Positions 8,665-18,105 are shown, counted from the stretch's first letter. The stretch is DNA of 64,000 nucleotides from Sphingomonas mucosissima (GCF_002197665.1 NZ_NBBJ01000002.1:124001-188000), one strand, 5' to 3'. A program made the numbers and translations. The notes: generated from the sequence alone by a model not told the origin.

Positions 8665-8739
8665 AAGCCGGCCGCGGCAAGCGTCAATCTAAGCCGGATG
8701 ACTTGAACCGCGCGGCGGCTTGGCCGATGCTCCTGCCGC

Positions 8740-9402
8740 ATGAACCTTGTGCGTCCCCAATCCGCCGGCCGTGGCGGCACCACCCGAAACGAACTGAAGC
8801 GCGCCGCCCGCCGGCTCTTCGCAGAGCGCGGCATTGCTGCGGTGGGCATGCGCGAGATCGTCGAAGCAGCCGGGCAGCGCAACGCCGCCGCCGTTCATTA
8901 TTATTTCGGCAGCAAGGACGATCTGCTGCGCGAATTGGTCGTCGAGGGGGCGGACCTGATCGATGATGCGCGCATGCGCATGCTGGACGAGGCGGAGGCG
9001 GGCGGTGCGCTAAGCCTGCGCGACGTGGTGCGCGCGCTGGTGGTGCCCAATGCGGAGCTGAGGGGTGAGACGGGAGAAGGGGAAACCTATTTCCGCTTCA
9101 TGACGAGCATGCAGACCGAGCGCCGCCAGATGTTCGATGAATGGGCCGGCGGGGAGCATTCGGAAGGCTACGTGCGCTGCCTCACGCACTTCCACCGGTT
9201 GCTCGATCATCTGCCGCTGGGGCTGGTCAATCAGCGCTTGCTGTTCGCTGGCCTGTCGCTGCGCACGCTGCTTGCCGGGCGCGAGGCGGCGCGCGATGCC
9301 GGGGCGGGGCCCGATCACCCTTATTGGGGTGAGCAGGTGGCGCTGGACGGGATGATCGATGCGGTGGAGGCGATCCTTACCGGACCCGCCAGGCCAGCCT
9401 GA
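8740..9402 (+). CDS. TetR-family transcriptional regulator
   Basis: 220 residues. The N-terminal helix-turn-helix (about 15-60) reads RRLFAERGIAAVGMREIVEAAG followed by AAVHYYFGSKDDLL, the classic TetR signature. The C-terminal ligand domain is unspecific. It is divergent from the phosphotransferase gene, its most likely target. An 8-bp direct repeat TAAGCCGG (8664 and 8690) lies in the shared promoter region, but no clear palindromic operator was found. Its last 26 bases overlap the 3' end of the convergent GNAT gene. Confidence 0.9.
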   Translation: MNLVRPQSAGRGGTTRNELKRAARRLFAERGIAAVGMREIVEAAGQRNAAAVHYYFGSKDDLLRELVVEGADLIDDARMRMLDEAEAGGALSLRDVVRALVVPNAELRGETGEGETYFRFMTSMQTERRQMFDEWAGGEHSEGYVRCLTHFHRLLDHLPLGLVNQRLLFAGLSLRTLLAGREAARDAGAGPDHPYWGEQVALDGMIDAVEAILTGPARPA

Positions 9403-10456
9403 CCGCAGGCGCCGTCGCGGCGCACACGCCGGGGCGCAGCAGCAGCCAGTCGCGGATCACAGGACCCGCTTCGGCACCGATCGTGCGCTTGTAGCCGCTG
9501 TCCCCCGCGCCCCAGTCGACGCGGGTGATGCCCCGCTCGATCGCGCCCACGAGGTTGCGATAATAAAGCAGCTTGCCCGGTGAGTGTTTGGCGAAAGCCG
9601 GATCGTAGCTGTTGGCGATCGCATATTTCAGTTCGCCCGCGTCGATGTCGAACGAGAAAGCCGCCGGCCGCCCGCTCACCGTGAGCAGCGCAGCCCGGAA
9701 CATGCCGGCGAGCACAGGATCCGCCGCTGCTGCCCGCCAGAACGCGCCATGGCCCGCGCGCGTGAACTTCGCGTCGCCCCCGTCCGTGCGGGTCGCGATC
9801 CAGCTCGCCCACTCGATGTTCGCCAGATCGTCAAAGGCGGCCGGCCAGTCCGCCCCGGACAGGAACGACCATTGCAATGTGCCATGCTCGGCCAGATGCT
9901 TCTCATGAAAGCGATTTTTGCGCAGCGTCGAATTGCGTGGCCAGGTGCCCGCGGCCCGCGCTGCCGCCATGTCTAGCAGAAAGCTGGTCGCGACCGTTCG
10001 GTTCAGCACGGCCCAGCCGCGCGCGCGCGCTGCGTCGATCAGCGGCGCGGCGGAGGCATCCCCGTCGTACACAGGGCCGATGCGCAGCGCCGTTACGCTC
10101 GCCGCGAGTTGGTCCAGCGCCGCGTCGATCGCCCCCGCGCCGGCCCCCGCGACCATGGGGAAGCTACGAAATGGCCAAAAGCACCCGGGAACGCTCGCCA
10201 GCCCTGCGAAGCGCGGGCCGACATGGCGCATCGGCAATGCCAGGATCGGCCGGTCGCCCTCGCTGACGATCAGCGTGCGTGCGCGCCCGCCATATGTCTG
10301 GAGCGCAGCGTCGAACCAGGCGCGGCGCAGAAAGCCGTGGCTTGCCGGGGCTTCCTGCGCAACCGCGTCGATCTCGGCGGGCAGCCCCGCAACCACCTGA
10401 GCACGCACGCCGCCGCCAAGGCTGGTTAGCGCGCATGGTGACAAGTGCTTCGACAT
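9377..10456 (-). CDS. GNAT/FemAB-like acetyltransferase (CelD/BcsL type)
   Basis: 359 residues resembling the CelD/BcsL-type GNAT proteins. A first degenerate GNAT half is followed by a stretch NSTLRKNRFHEKHLAEHG and a second half with AAFSFDIDAGELKYAIANSYD and YYRNLVGAIERGITRVDWG. In other bacteria such proteins sit in polysaccharide or cell-surface clusters. No such genes neighbour it here, so the acceptor is unknown. It overlaps the TetR gene by 26 bases at the 3' ends. Confidence 0.7.
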   Translation of the reverse strand: MSKHLSPCALTSLGGGVRAQVVAGLPAEIDAVAQEAPASHGFLRRAWFDAALQTYGGRARTLIVSEGDRPILALPMRHVGPRFAGLASVPGCFWPFRSFPMVAGAGAGAIDAALDQLAASVTALRIGPVYDGDASAAPLIDAARARGWAVLNRTVATSFLLDMAAARAAGTWPRNSTLRKNRFHEKHLAEHGTLQWSFLSGADWPAAFDDLANIEWASWIATRTDGGDAKFTRAGHGAFWRAAAADPVLAGMFRAALLTVSGRPAAFSFDIDAGELKYAIANSYDPAFAKHSPGKLLYYRNLVGAIERGITRVDWGAGDSGYKRTIGAEAGPVIRDWLLLRPGVCAATAPAVRLAWRVR

Positions 10457-10534
10457 GGCACGGCCATAGCCGCAATCCGGTTACCAGCATCTTGCAACTT
10501 GCTGCCCGGCAGCAGCGACGCCACATCTGGCGCA

Positions 10535-10984
10535 ATGCCGTATTCCCCAGAGGTGCTGACGATCGCGCAAACGATCCAGCTATCGCTCAGTCCGGTTTTC
10601 ATGCTCGCCGGAATCGGTGCGCTGCTAAACGTGCTCGCTGGTCGCTTGTCGCGCGTGATCGATCGTGCCCGCACGCTTGAAGCGCAGACGTCGCGCGTAA
10701 CCGATCAGGAAAATGCGCGTCACCGGTGGGAGCTGGGGCTGCTTGATCGGCGCATGGTGATCATCAATCGCGCGCTTTTCCTTGCGGTGAGTTCGGCCGT
10801 GATGACCTGCGCGGTTGTCGCCACTCTGTTCGTGGCCGTGCTCGCGAGCCTGCACATCGGCCAATTGGTCGCGATCTTGTTCATTCTCGCCATGTTGCTG
10901 CTGATCGCCAGCCTTGTCGCCTTCATGGTGGAGGTGAGCAGATCAATGGAGGCCAATCGCGTGCGCAGCGAATGGCTGCGCTGA
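10535..10984 (+). CDS. DUF2721 membrane protein
   Basis: 149 residues from the ATG at 10535. An upstream in-frame start would run into the divergent GNAT gene and gives no recognisable residues. The sequence shows a first hydrophobic segment with LSPVFMLAGIGALLNVLAGRLSRVIDR, a charged linker, and two further membrane helices (about 78-130), matching DUF2721. The role is unknown and the topology suggests an inner-membrane protein. Divergent from the GNAT gene with 78 bases between them. Confidence 0.75.
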   Translation: MPYSPEVLTIAQTIQLSLSPVFMLAGIGALLNVLAGRLSRVIDRARTLEAQTSRVTDQENARHRWELGLLDRRMVIINRALFLAVSSAVMTCAVVATLFVAVLASLHIGQLVAILFILAMLLLIASLVAFMVEVSRSMEANRVRSEWLR

Positions 10985-11000
10985 ATCCCGTTTCCGTGCG

Positions 11001-12212
11001 TTGGCCCTGCTCAAAACAAAACAAGGTAGCGAGAGAGCGCTGTTGGCCCGTATTCTGAAGATCGCTGCGTCGGCATTGCTGTTCCTGCTGATCGCGGCGG
11101 GCCTGGCGATCGCGATCGTTCCGCGCTTTCTTGACCGGATCTATTATCGTGGCCCCGAGACCGATCATTTCGACGGGGAGCGCTTCTTCAATCCGGATGG
11201 CGATGCCGACACGCTGCGGGTGCCAACGGGCGGCAGCCGTTCGGGCTTTCTCTGGCGCAATCTGACGGGCAGCGACGGTCGCCCACCCTGGCCCGAGAAG
11301 GTCGCGGTGACGCCGGGCATACCGGCGCGGCGGGTGGCGGGTGACCGCATGGTCGCCACGTGGATCGGCCACGCCACCGTATTGGTGCAGACGCAAGGGC
11401 TGAACATCCTCACCGATCCGATCTGGTCGGACCGTGCCGGCCCGCTCGGCTTCGGCCCCACGCGGGTGACGGCGCCCGGCGTCCGCTTCGAGGATCTGCC
11501 GAAGATCGACCTCATCCTCGTCAGCCACAACCACTACGATCATCTCGACCAGCAGACCTTGAAGCGGCTCTGGCAGCGTGATCGCCCGTTGGTCGTCACC
11601 AGCCTCGGCAACGACAGCGTGATCGGCCAGGTGGGCGTGCCCGCAACGGCGCTCGACTGGGGCCAGCGTGCGGTCGTGCGTCCCGGCGTGGAGGTGATCG
11701 TCTCGCGCAATCACCATTGGGGAAGCCGCTGGTTCACTGATCGCAATCGCGCGCTTTGGTCCGCCTTCACCATTCGCTTGCCCGGCGGCAATCTGTTCTT
11801 CGCTGGCGATACCGGGCTTGGGAACGGCGAATGGCCGCGCGAGGCGGCGTCGCATGGTCCGGTCCGGCTCGCCTTGCTGCCGATCGGTGCGTTTCGCTTC
11901 GCGCCGGGCCAGATGGGCTCGGGCAGCCATATCGGTCCGCCGGATGCTGTGCGCGTGTTCAATCGCATGGCGCCGTCGATCGCAATTCCGATCCACTGGG
12001 GCACTTTCCGCCTCAGCTACGAGGCGCGCGACACGCCGCCGCGGATGCTGTCAGCGCTCCTGCGCTGCGCTGGCTATGATCCCGCCCGCTTCGCCCCGGT
12101 GAGGGTCGGGGCACCAGTCGCGATCCCGCCGGTGACGCAGCAGGCGGGCGGAGGCGATGAAGGACGCATCGCGGACTGCCTGCGCCGCCCGGAAGTGGCC
12201 GCGCTTCGCTGA
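11001..12212 (+). CDS. Metallo-beta-lactamase-fold hydrolase (NAPE-PLD-like)
   Basis: 403 residues. One N-terminal membrane anchor (about 17-37) precedes a metallo-beta-lactamase domain with ATWIGHATVLVQTQGLNILTDP, the metal motif SHNHYDHLD (HxHxDH, about residue 177), FFAGDTG, and a late histidine in IPIHWGTF. This arrangement is that of the NAPE-PLD/RomA-like branch, whose mammalian member is a phospholipase D; bacterial substrates are open. The start is uncertain: TTG at 11001, or TTG at 11043 after GAGAGAG. Both keep the membrane anchor, so a periplasmic, anchored enzyme is likely. Confidence 0.82.
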   Translation: MALLKTKQGSERALLARILKIAASALLFLLIAAGLAIAIVPRFLDRIYYRGPETDHFDGERFFNPDGDADTLRVPTGGSRSGFLWRNLTGSDGRPPWPEKVAVTPGIPARRVAGDRMVATWIGHATVLVQTQGLNILTDPIWSDRAGPLGFGPTRVTAPGVRFEDLPKIDLILVSHNHYDHLDQQTLKRLWQRDRPLVVTSLGNDSVIGQVGVPATALDWGQRAVVRPGVEVIVSRNHHWGSRWFTDRNRALWSAFTIRLPGGNLFFAGDTGLGNGEWPREAASHGPVRLALLPIGAFRFAPGQMGSGSHIGPPDAVRVFNRMAPSIAIPIHWGTFRLSYEARDTPPRMLSALLRCAGYDPARFAPVRVGAPVAIPPVTQQAGGGDEGRIADCLRRPEVAALR

Positions 12213-12273
12213 CGGGCAGGGGCGCCGCGTGTAGCGACTTCAAATTGCGGCACGTGTCTGCCACGGGGCGGGG

Positions 12274-14742
12274 ATGATGGTCGACCGCGATTTGCCGATC
12301 CATGCCGTTCTGCCGGACTTGCTGGCCGCGCTGCGCGATCGATCGTCTGCGGTTCTGGTGGCGCCACCGGGCGCGGGCAAGACGACGGCCGTCGCACCCG
12401 CGCTGCTCGAACAGCCGTGGTGCACCGGCGAGGTGTTGCTCCTCTCGCCCCGCCGCCTCGCCGCGCGTGCCGCGGCCGAGCGGATGGCTGCGCTCGCCGG
12501 TGAGCCGGTGGGAAAGACGTTCGGCTATGCCACGCGGCTCGACACCAAGAGATCGGCCGATACCCGCGTCACCGTCATCACTGAGGGGATCTTCACCGCG
12601 CGCATCCAGCGCGATCCCGAACTTGCCGGCGTCTCCGCCGTGCTCTTCGACGAGGTTCACGAGCGTAGCCTGGATGGAGATTTCGGTCTGGCGCTGGCGG
12701 TTGATGCCCAAGCGGGTTTGCGTGAGGATCTGCGCCTCGTCGCCATGTCGGCAACGCTGGACGGCGCGCGCTTCGCTGCGCTGCTTGGCGATGCGCCGGT
12801 CATCGAAAGCGCGGGGCGTAGCTGGCCGCTGTCCCTGGTTCACATCGGCCGCACGCATGACCGGATCGAGGATGCGGTGGCGTCGGCGATCCGCACCGCC
12901 TTGCGCGATTCGGATGGCGGCGTGCTCGCCTTCCTGCCGGGTGTGGCTGAGATCGAGCGCACGGCCGAGCGGCTCGAAGGCATCCCAGGCGTGGCGCTGC
13001 ATCGGCTGCACGGCAGCCTTGATCCCGCCGCCCAGCGCGCCGCCATCCGTGGCGAACCCAGCGGCCAGCGCAAAGTGGTGCTCGCCACGTCGATCGCGGA
13101 GACGAGCCTGACGCTCGACGGCATCCGGGTCGTGGTCGATTCCGGCCTCGCGCGCCGTCCGCGCTACGATCGCGCCGCCGGCATGACCCGGCTGGTGACT
13201 GAGCGCGCGAGTCAAGCCTCCGTCACCCAGCGCGCCGGGCGCGCTGCTCGGCAGGGCCCCGGCGTGGCCTACCGCCTGTGGGAAGAGGCGGCGACGGCGG
13301 GCCTGCCGCGTTTCGATCCGCCGGAAATCGTGGAAGCAGATCTTTCCTCCCTGGTGCTGGCGAGCGCCATCTGGGGCGTGGCCGATCCGCGCGATCTGGC
13401 GTGGATCGATCCCCCGCCCGACGCAGCGGTCGCCGAAGCCCGCGCCCGATTGATGGTGCTGGAGGCTGTCGATGCCGACGGTCGCCCGACACAGCACGGC
13501 CGAGCCATCGCCGCCTTGCCGATGCCGCCGCGCCTTGCCCACATGCTGCTGCGTGCGGGGGAGCTGGGTCTCGCCGGGGTAGCGGCCGAGGTGGCGGTGC
13601 TGCTGGGGGAGCGGGGGCTCGGCGGTATTGATCCCGATCTGGAGCTGCGCCTCCGCCGGTGGAGAGGCGACGGCTCACCCAAAGCGAAAGCGGCGCGCCA
13701 GCTTGCGGAGCGATGGCGCCGTGCGGCGCCTTCGCCGACGTCAGAAGCAGCCATTGCCCTGCCGCCATCGGCGCGAGGCGTTGAGGTAGCGGTCGCGCTC
13801 GCCTTTCCGGATCGGATCGCACGGCGGCGCGACGGCGCCGGCGAGCGCTGGGCGTCGGTTGGCGGCCGTGGCGTCAAACTCGATCCCGCGTCCTCGCTCG
13901 CGCGCGAAGAATGGCTGGCAGTGGCGGAAACGCAGGGGATGGCGGCGGGCGCGCGCGTCCTGTCCGCTGTTGCGATCGATGAGGAAACGGTGATCGCATT
14001 GTTCGGGGACCGGATCGAAACGCGTCGTCTGGCGCAATTCGATCCCGAGACCGGCAGCGTTCGTCCCATGCGGGAGCGCCGACTTGGCGCGATCCGTCTG
14101 GCCACCGCGCCGGATGCCGACGCCGCGCCATCGGTGATCGAGGCGGGATTGGTGGACGGGGTGCGGCGGCACGGGCTGTCGCTGCTGCCTTGGAGCGATG
14201 GCGCGCGCGCGTTTCAACAGCGGGCGATCTATGCCGGGATGAGCTTCGATGACGAGGTCTTGCTGGCCCGGCTCGACGATTGGCTCCCGGCATTGGTGTC
14301 GGGCAAGCGCCGGCTGGACGCGATTGCGCCGGGGGCGTTGGCGGACGCGCTGCGCAACCTGTTGTCGTGGGACGAGGTGCAGCGGATCGAGCGTATGGCG
14401 CCGGCCAGCTTCACCAGCCCGGCCGGCAGCACGCACGCCATCGATTATGCGGCAGAAGGTGGCCCGCGGGTGGAATTGCGCGTGCAGGCGCTGTTCGGCC
14501 TGTCGGAGCATCCCACCGTCGGCGCGGATCGCGTGCCCCTGGTGCTGTCGCTCACCTCGCCGCCGGGGCGCCCGATCCAGACCACGCGCGATCTTCCGGG
14601 CTTCTGGGCGGGAAGCTGGAGCGCGGTCGCCAAGGAAATGCGCGGTCGTTATCCCCGCCACCCATGGCCGGATGATCCCGCGGCGGCATCCGCCACGCTG
14701 CGAACGAAAAATGCCGATGCAAGAGCGCGCGGATCACGATAA
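12274..14742 (+). CDS. hrpB: ATP-dependent helicase HrpB
   Basis: 822 residues, the usual HrpB size. A DEAH-type helicase core has Walker A PPGAGKTT (residues 31-38), DEVHERS (126-132), SATLDGARF, ATSIAETSLTLDGIRVVVDSG and QRAGRAARQGPG (motif VI). A C-terminal HrpB-specific region follows, including FQQRAIYAG and a final GSWSAVAKEMRGRYPRHPWPDD. HrpB is a putative RNA helicase whose physiological substrate is poorly defined. Tandem ATGs at 12274 and 12277 are both possible starts. Confidence 0.93.
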   Translation: MMVDRDLPIHAVLPDLLAALRDRSSAVLVAPPGAGKTTAVAPALLEQPWCTGEVLLLSPRRLAARAAAERMAALAGEPVGKTFGYATRLDTKRSADTRVTVITEGIFTARIQRDPELAGVSAVLFDEVHERSLDGDFGLALAVDAQAGLREDLRLVAMSATLDGARFAALLGDAPVIESAGRSWPLSLVHIGRTHDRIEDAVASAIRTALRDSDGGVLAFLPGVAEIERTAERLEGIPGVALHRLHGSLDPAAQRAAIRGEPSGQRKVVLATSIAETSLTLDGIRVVVDSGLARRPRYDRAAGMTRLVTERASQASVTQRAGRAARQGPGVAYRLWEEAATAGLPRFDPPEIVEADLSSLVLASAIWGVADPRDLAWIDPPPDAAVAEARARLMVLEAVDADGRPTQHGRAIAALPMPPRLAHMLLRAGELGLAGVAAEVAVLLGERGLGGIDPDLELRLRRWRGDGSPKAKAARQLAERWRRAAPSPTSEAAIALPPSARGVEVAVALAFPDRIARRRDGAGERWASVGGRGVKLDPASSLAREEWLAVAETQGMAAGARVLSAVAIDEETVIALFGDRIETRRLAQFDPETGSVRPMRERRLGAIRLATAPDADAAPSVIEAGLVDGVRRHGLSLLPWSDGARAFQQRAIYAGMSFDDEVLLARLDDWLPALVSGKRRLDAIAPGALADALRNLLSWDEVQRIERMAPASFTSPAGSTHAIDYAAEGGPRVELRVQALFGLSEHPTVGADRVPLVLSLTSPPGRPIQTTRDLPGFWAGSWSAVAKEMRGRYPRHPWPDDPAAASATLRTKNADARARGSR

Positions 14743-14752
14743 GGACAAGCCT

Positions 14753-15034
14753 ATGCCCACCGCTCGTATTTATCAGCGCCCGAAGAACGCCATGCAATCG
14801 GGCAAGCACCGCACCGATCTCTGGCAGCTCGAATTTGAGCCGCACGAGGCCCAGCGCGCCGATCCGCTTACCGGTTGGGCGGGAAGCGGGGACACGCAGG
14901 GTCAGGTGCGCCTAGGCTTTCCAACGCTGGAAGCTGCGAAGGCATATGCCGAACGCGAAGGCATCGCCTATCTCGTGGTGCCCGCGCCCGAAAAGACGCT
15001 GAAGCTGCAAAGTTACGCCGACAATTTCCGCTAA
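14753..15034 (+). CDS. Complex I NDUFS4-like (ETC complex I) subunit
   Basis: 93 residues starting at the ATG at 14753, after AAGGA at a good distance. MPTARIYQRPKNAMQSGK, W-LEFE, DPLTGWAGSGDTQGQVRLGF and the ending YADNFR are hallmarks of the NDUFS4/18-kDa accessory subunit family (ETC complex I subunit conserved region) found in alphaproteobacterial complex I. It is presumably cytoplasmic-side and stabilises the peripheral arm. It stands alone, 10 bases after hrpB, away from any nuo operon, as is common for this subunit. Confidence 0.9.
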   Translation: MPTARIYQRPKNAMQSGKHRTDLWQLEFEPHEAQRADPLTGWAGSGDTQGQVRLGFPTLEAAKAYAEREGIAYLVVPAPEKTLKLQSYADNFR

Positions 15035-15476
15035 AGGTTGATCCAGCCGGCTTGATCCGGCCCCGCGGCACAGGCCGCGTCCGGTTGCAGGGCAAAAGCT
15101 GGCTCCATACCGGTTGTCACCACCGCTTTTCCGCCTTGGGCGCAGCTTTCCTGTTGCACGGTCTCAAGAACCTAGATCAGGCTCTGGAGCGGCATTCGAG
15201 CGAATTGCACCACCGCCATCGCTCGGCAGATGCTCGTTTCGCCGCGGCGGCCGGCGCGTGGGGCCTGCTGCCACGTTGCGCGGCTGTCACGACGTCGCGC
15301 TTTGCTCCGTCCTCGCGCGGCATGTGAACAGACGTCGTCGCCGTGCCGGTGATCCAAGCTGATCGGAAAAAACGCCTCACCGTGTCGGGTCTGGCCGAAA
15401 GTATCCGAACAAGTCATGGCCGAGGCCGCCGCTGCGCTAAGCAAGGCCGCCCGCGACCATGTGGAGGCCGAAGACG
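15035..15476. other. 442-bp stretch with no recognisable gene
   Basis: Between the NDUFS4-like gene and corC. Both strands have only short open frames with arginine/alanine-rich translations typical of GC-rich noncoding shadow. A 36-codon frame from the ATG at 15416 to 15526 reads like an ordinary helical peptide but runs into the 3' end of corC on the other strand. The gene expected after corC in many proteobacteria (lnt) is not present here. Confidence 0.5.
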
Positions 15477-16382
15477 CTACGCTTCTTCTGGCTCCGGCAC
15501 GGGCGGGTGAAGGCGAACGCGGTTGATACGCCGCTCGTCTGCATCCACCACTTCGATCCGCCATCCGCTGGGATGGTCAATACAATCGCCCGGCTCCGGC
15601 ACGCGGCCGGCGAGTACCGCCGTCAGCCCGCCAATGGTGTCGACATCGCTGTCCGCCTCAGCAAGCCGGGGGTCGACGATCTTCCCGACCTCGTCCAGTT
15701 CCACCCGGGCCGTCGCCTCCCACGCGCCGCCATCCAGCGGCACGAGCATGGCCTCGGGGGCTTCATCATGCTCGTCCTCGATCTCGCCGACGATTTCCTC
15801 GATCAGGTCCTCGATCGTGACGAGGCCCTCGGTGCCGGAATATTCGTCCAGCACCACGGCCAGGTGAACACGGGTCTGCCGCATGTCAGCCAGCAGGTCG
15901 AGCGCGCCGCGGCTCATCGGCACGAACAGCGGCTGGCGGATCAGGCCGAGGATGTCGGACGGCCGGGGCTCGTCGCCCGCCAGGATCGCGAACACGTCCT
16001 TGATATGGACCATGCCGACGATCGTATCGAGCTTCTCCCGATAGACCGGCAGGCGGCTGACGCCGGCGTCCGCGAAGACGTGCACGATCTCGTCAAAGGT
16101 GGTCTGTTCTTCCACCGCGATGATATCGGCACGCGGCACCCCCACATCGCCAGCGTCCCGCTCGCTGAAATGGAGCAGGTTGCGCACCATCTGCCGCTCG
16201 AGCGGCGTCAGATCGCCCTTGGCTTCGGGTCCGGGGTCTTCCTCGTGGCGGTCGATGGCCGCCTCCAGGACATCGCGCAGCGTCGCTTCTTCGGAATCCC
16301 CGAAGATCAGGGTGCGCAGGCCACGCCAGATACTGCCTTCATGCGGCTCGCCGTTTCCGGCGCTACTTCGGTCCTCGGACAC
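15477..16382 (-). CDS. corC: CorC/YbeX-like CBS-domain protein with transporter-associated domain
   Basis: 301 residues. Two CBS domains (about 75-195) include VPRADIIAVEEQTTFDEIVHVF and FVPMSRGALDLLADMRQ, with the conserved VVLDEYSGTEGLVTIEDLIEEIVGEIEDE. A C-terminal CorC_HlyC domain (about 215-295) has the VDTIGG core. The family is linked to Mg/Co homeostasis and, through its gene neighbourhood, to ribosome quality. It follows ybeY with no gap on the same strand (ybeY stop 16383), the standard phoH-ybeY-corC order. Confidence 0.9.
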   Translation of the reverse strand: MSEDRSSAGNGEPHEGSIWRGLRTLIFGDSEEATLRDVLEAAIDRHEEDPGPEAKGDLTPLERQMVRNLLHFSERDAGDVGVPRADIIAVEEQTTFDEIVHVFADAGVSRLPVYREKLDTIVGMVHIKDVFAILAGDEPRPSDILGLIRQPLFVPMSRGALDLLADMRQTRVHLAVVLDEYSGTEGLVTIEDLIEEIVGEIEDEHDEAPEAMLVPLDGGAWEATARVELDEVGKIVDPRLAEADSDVDTIGGLTAVLAGRVPEPGDCIDHPSGWRIEVVDADERRINRVRLHPPVPEPEEA

Positions 16383-16892
16383 TTAGTCCTCTCGTATGGC
16401 ATAGGGATCCGCGATGCCGAGCGTGGCGAGCGCATCGCGCTCGATCGCTTCCATCGCATCCCCTTCGTCGTCGCTCATGTGATCATAGCCAAGCAGATGC
16501 AAGCTGCCATGCACGATCAGATGGGTGAGGTGATCCTCCACGCTGATCCCGCGCTCGGCTGCTTCGGCCACGCACACGCCGTGCGCCAGCACGATGTCAC
16601 CCAGCAGGACCTCCCCATCATCGGAATTGTGGCTGACGGTATCGATGAGGTCCGGCTGTACCATGGGGAAGGACAGCACGTTGGTGGGCTGGTCCTTGCC
16701 ACGATATTGTGAATTAAGCGTCTGCACTTCCATGTCGGAGGTAAGGCGGACGCTCACTTCCACGGCAGACCGCGTGTCGAGCAGCGTTCCGAAGGGGGTC
16801 GAACCGATCGCGGCGCGGACAGCCGCGTTGGCAAGTGCTTCCCAGCGGCCATCAAGCCAGGGCTCTTCCTGCAGAAGCGCGACTTCAATCAT
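16383..16892 (-). CDS. ybeY: Endoribonuclease YbeY
   Basis: 169 residues from the ATG at 16892 (MIEVALLQEE); an in-frame upstream start adds 17 residues that are not family-like. The UPF0054 zinc motif HLIVHGSLHLLGYDH (H3xH5xH) is intact near residue 125, preceded by LNSQYRGKDQPTNVLSFPM. YbeY is a metal-dependent RNase needed for 16S rRNA 3' maturation and 70S ribosome quality control. It lies 126 bases downstream of phoH, with a GGCAGGGC/GCCCTGCC hairpin (16947-16968) between them. Confidence 0.96.
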   Translation of the reverse strand: MIEVALLQEEPWLDGRWEALANAAVRAAIGSTPFGTLLDTRSAVEVSVRLTSDMEVQTLNSQYRGKDQPTNVLSFPMVQPDLIDTVSHNSDDGEVLLGDIVLAHGVCVAEAAERGISVEDHLTHLIVHGSLHLLGYDHMSDDEGDAMEAIERDALATLGIADPYAIRED

Positions 16893-17018
16893 GTGACATC
16901 CATGTGCACCTATCTGGGCGCTTGCCACGCGAATGCGCCGCACCCGGGCAGGGCAGCCGCGCCCTGCCGTAACCTCGGCCGGGCGATGCAGCCGCGATGC
17001 CGCGAAGCCACGCTGATT

Positions 17019-18020
17019 TCACGCGTCACGCCCTTCATAGGCTTCGACGATGCGACCGACGATCGGGTGGCGAACGACGTCCGCGGCAGTGAAGCGCACC
17101 ATCGCGATCCCCTCGACGCCCTCCAGCCGCATGGTGGCATCGGCAAGTCCACTCGCCGCCACGCCGCCCGGAAGATCGGTTTGGTTCGGGTCGCCGCAGA
17201 TCACCATCCGGCTGTTCGCGCCGAAGCGGGTAAGGAACATCTTCATCTGCGCTGGCGTCGTGTTCTGCGCCTCGTCCAGGATCACGAAGGCGTCGGCAAG
17301 GGTGCGACCGCGCATGAACGCAATCGGTGCAATCTCGATTTCCCCGCTCGCGATTCGGCGCTCGACCTGTTCTGCAGGAAGGCAATCGTAAAGCGCGTCA
17401 TACAGCGGGCGAAGGTACGGATCGACTTTCTCCTTCATGTCGCCCGGAAGGAAGCCGAGTCGCTCGCCCGCCTCGACCGCCGGGCGCGACAGGATAAGCC
17501 GCTGCACGCTGCCGGTGATCAATTGCGCAACCGCTTGCGCAACAGCAAGATAGGTCTTGCCGGTACCCGCTGGCCCCAGCGCGAAGATCATGTCGTTGTG
17601 CACCAGTTCGCGCATGTAATGCGCCTGCGCAGGGGTGCGCGGCACGATCGTCTTTTTGCGCGTACGAATCATGATCGGCGGTGCGCCGCCGGTTTTCTCC
17701 GCTGAAATGATGCCGTCGAGTGTCGGCTCGGCCGCCATGGCGATGGACGCATCGACCAGCCCACCGTCGACCTCCTCGCCGCGCTGAATACGGGCATAAA
17801 GATCGTTGAGCACATCGCGGGCCAGGGCGACTTGCTCCGCCGTTCCCTCCAGGCCTACGCGATTGCCTCGCGCGGTGATGTACACCCCGAGCCGGTTCTC
17901 AAGCGCCACGAGGTGGCGATCGTATTGGCCGAACAGGGCACTGAGCAGTTGAGGACGGTCGAAGGTAAGTTCGACCCTGCTGCGATCGCCCGCTTGGGCG
18001 GGTACGGGCTTTCGGCTCAT
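17019..18020 (-). CDS. phoH: PhoH-like ATPase
   Basis: 333 residues. The ATG at 18020 is preferred over an in-frame ATG 26 codons upstream because GGGAG lies six bases before it. A small N-terminal domain (about 1-100) includes LSALFGQYDRHLVALENRLGVYITARGN. The PhoH ATPase domain follows, with APAQAHYMRELVHNDMIFALGPAGTGKTYLAVAQA (Walker A GPAGTGKT) and FVILDEAQNTTPAQMKMFLTR (Walker B). It is a cytoplasmic RNA-associated ATPase or helicase relative, normally placed just after miaB; here a protease gene intervenes. Confidence 0.94.
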   Translation of the reverse strand: MSRKPVPAQAGDRSRVELTFDRPQLLSALFGQYDRHLVALENRLGVYITARGNRVGLEGTAEQVALARDVLNDLYARIQRGEEVDGGLVDASIAMAAEPTLDGIISAEKTGGAPPIMIRTRKKTIVPRTPAQAHYMRELVHNDMIFALGPAGTGKTYLAVAQAVAQLITGSVQRLILSRPAVEAGERLGFLPGDMKEKVDPYLRPLYDALYDCLPAEQVERRIASGEIEIAPIAFMRGRTLADAFVILDEAQNTTPAQMKMFLTRFGANSRMVICGDPNQTDLPGGVAASGLADATMRLEGVEGIAMVRFTAADVVRHPIVGRIVEAYEGRDA

Positions 18021-18105
18021 CTGGCTCCCTGGAAATGCGTCATGCCCCACCAATGTGGCAGCGGCACCGCGCAAGTGTAAGTCCCATCTGACGCACAAAC
18101 GGAAA

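Noticed and set aside
15416..15526. 36-codon frame after the NDUFS4-like gene
   Set aside because: Too short, no ribosome-binding site, and overlaps the corC 3' end on the other strand.
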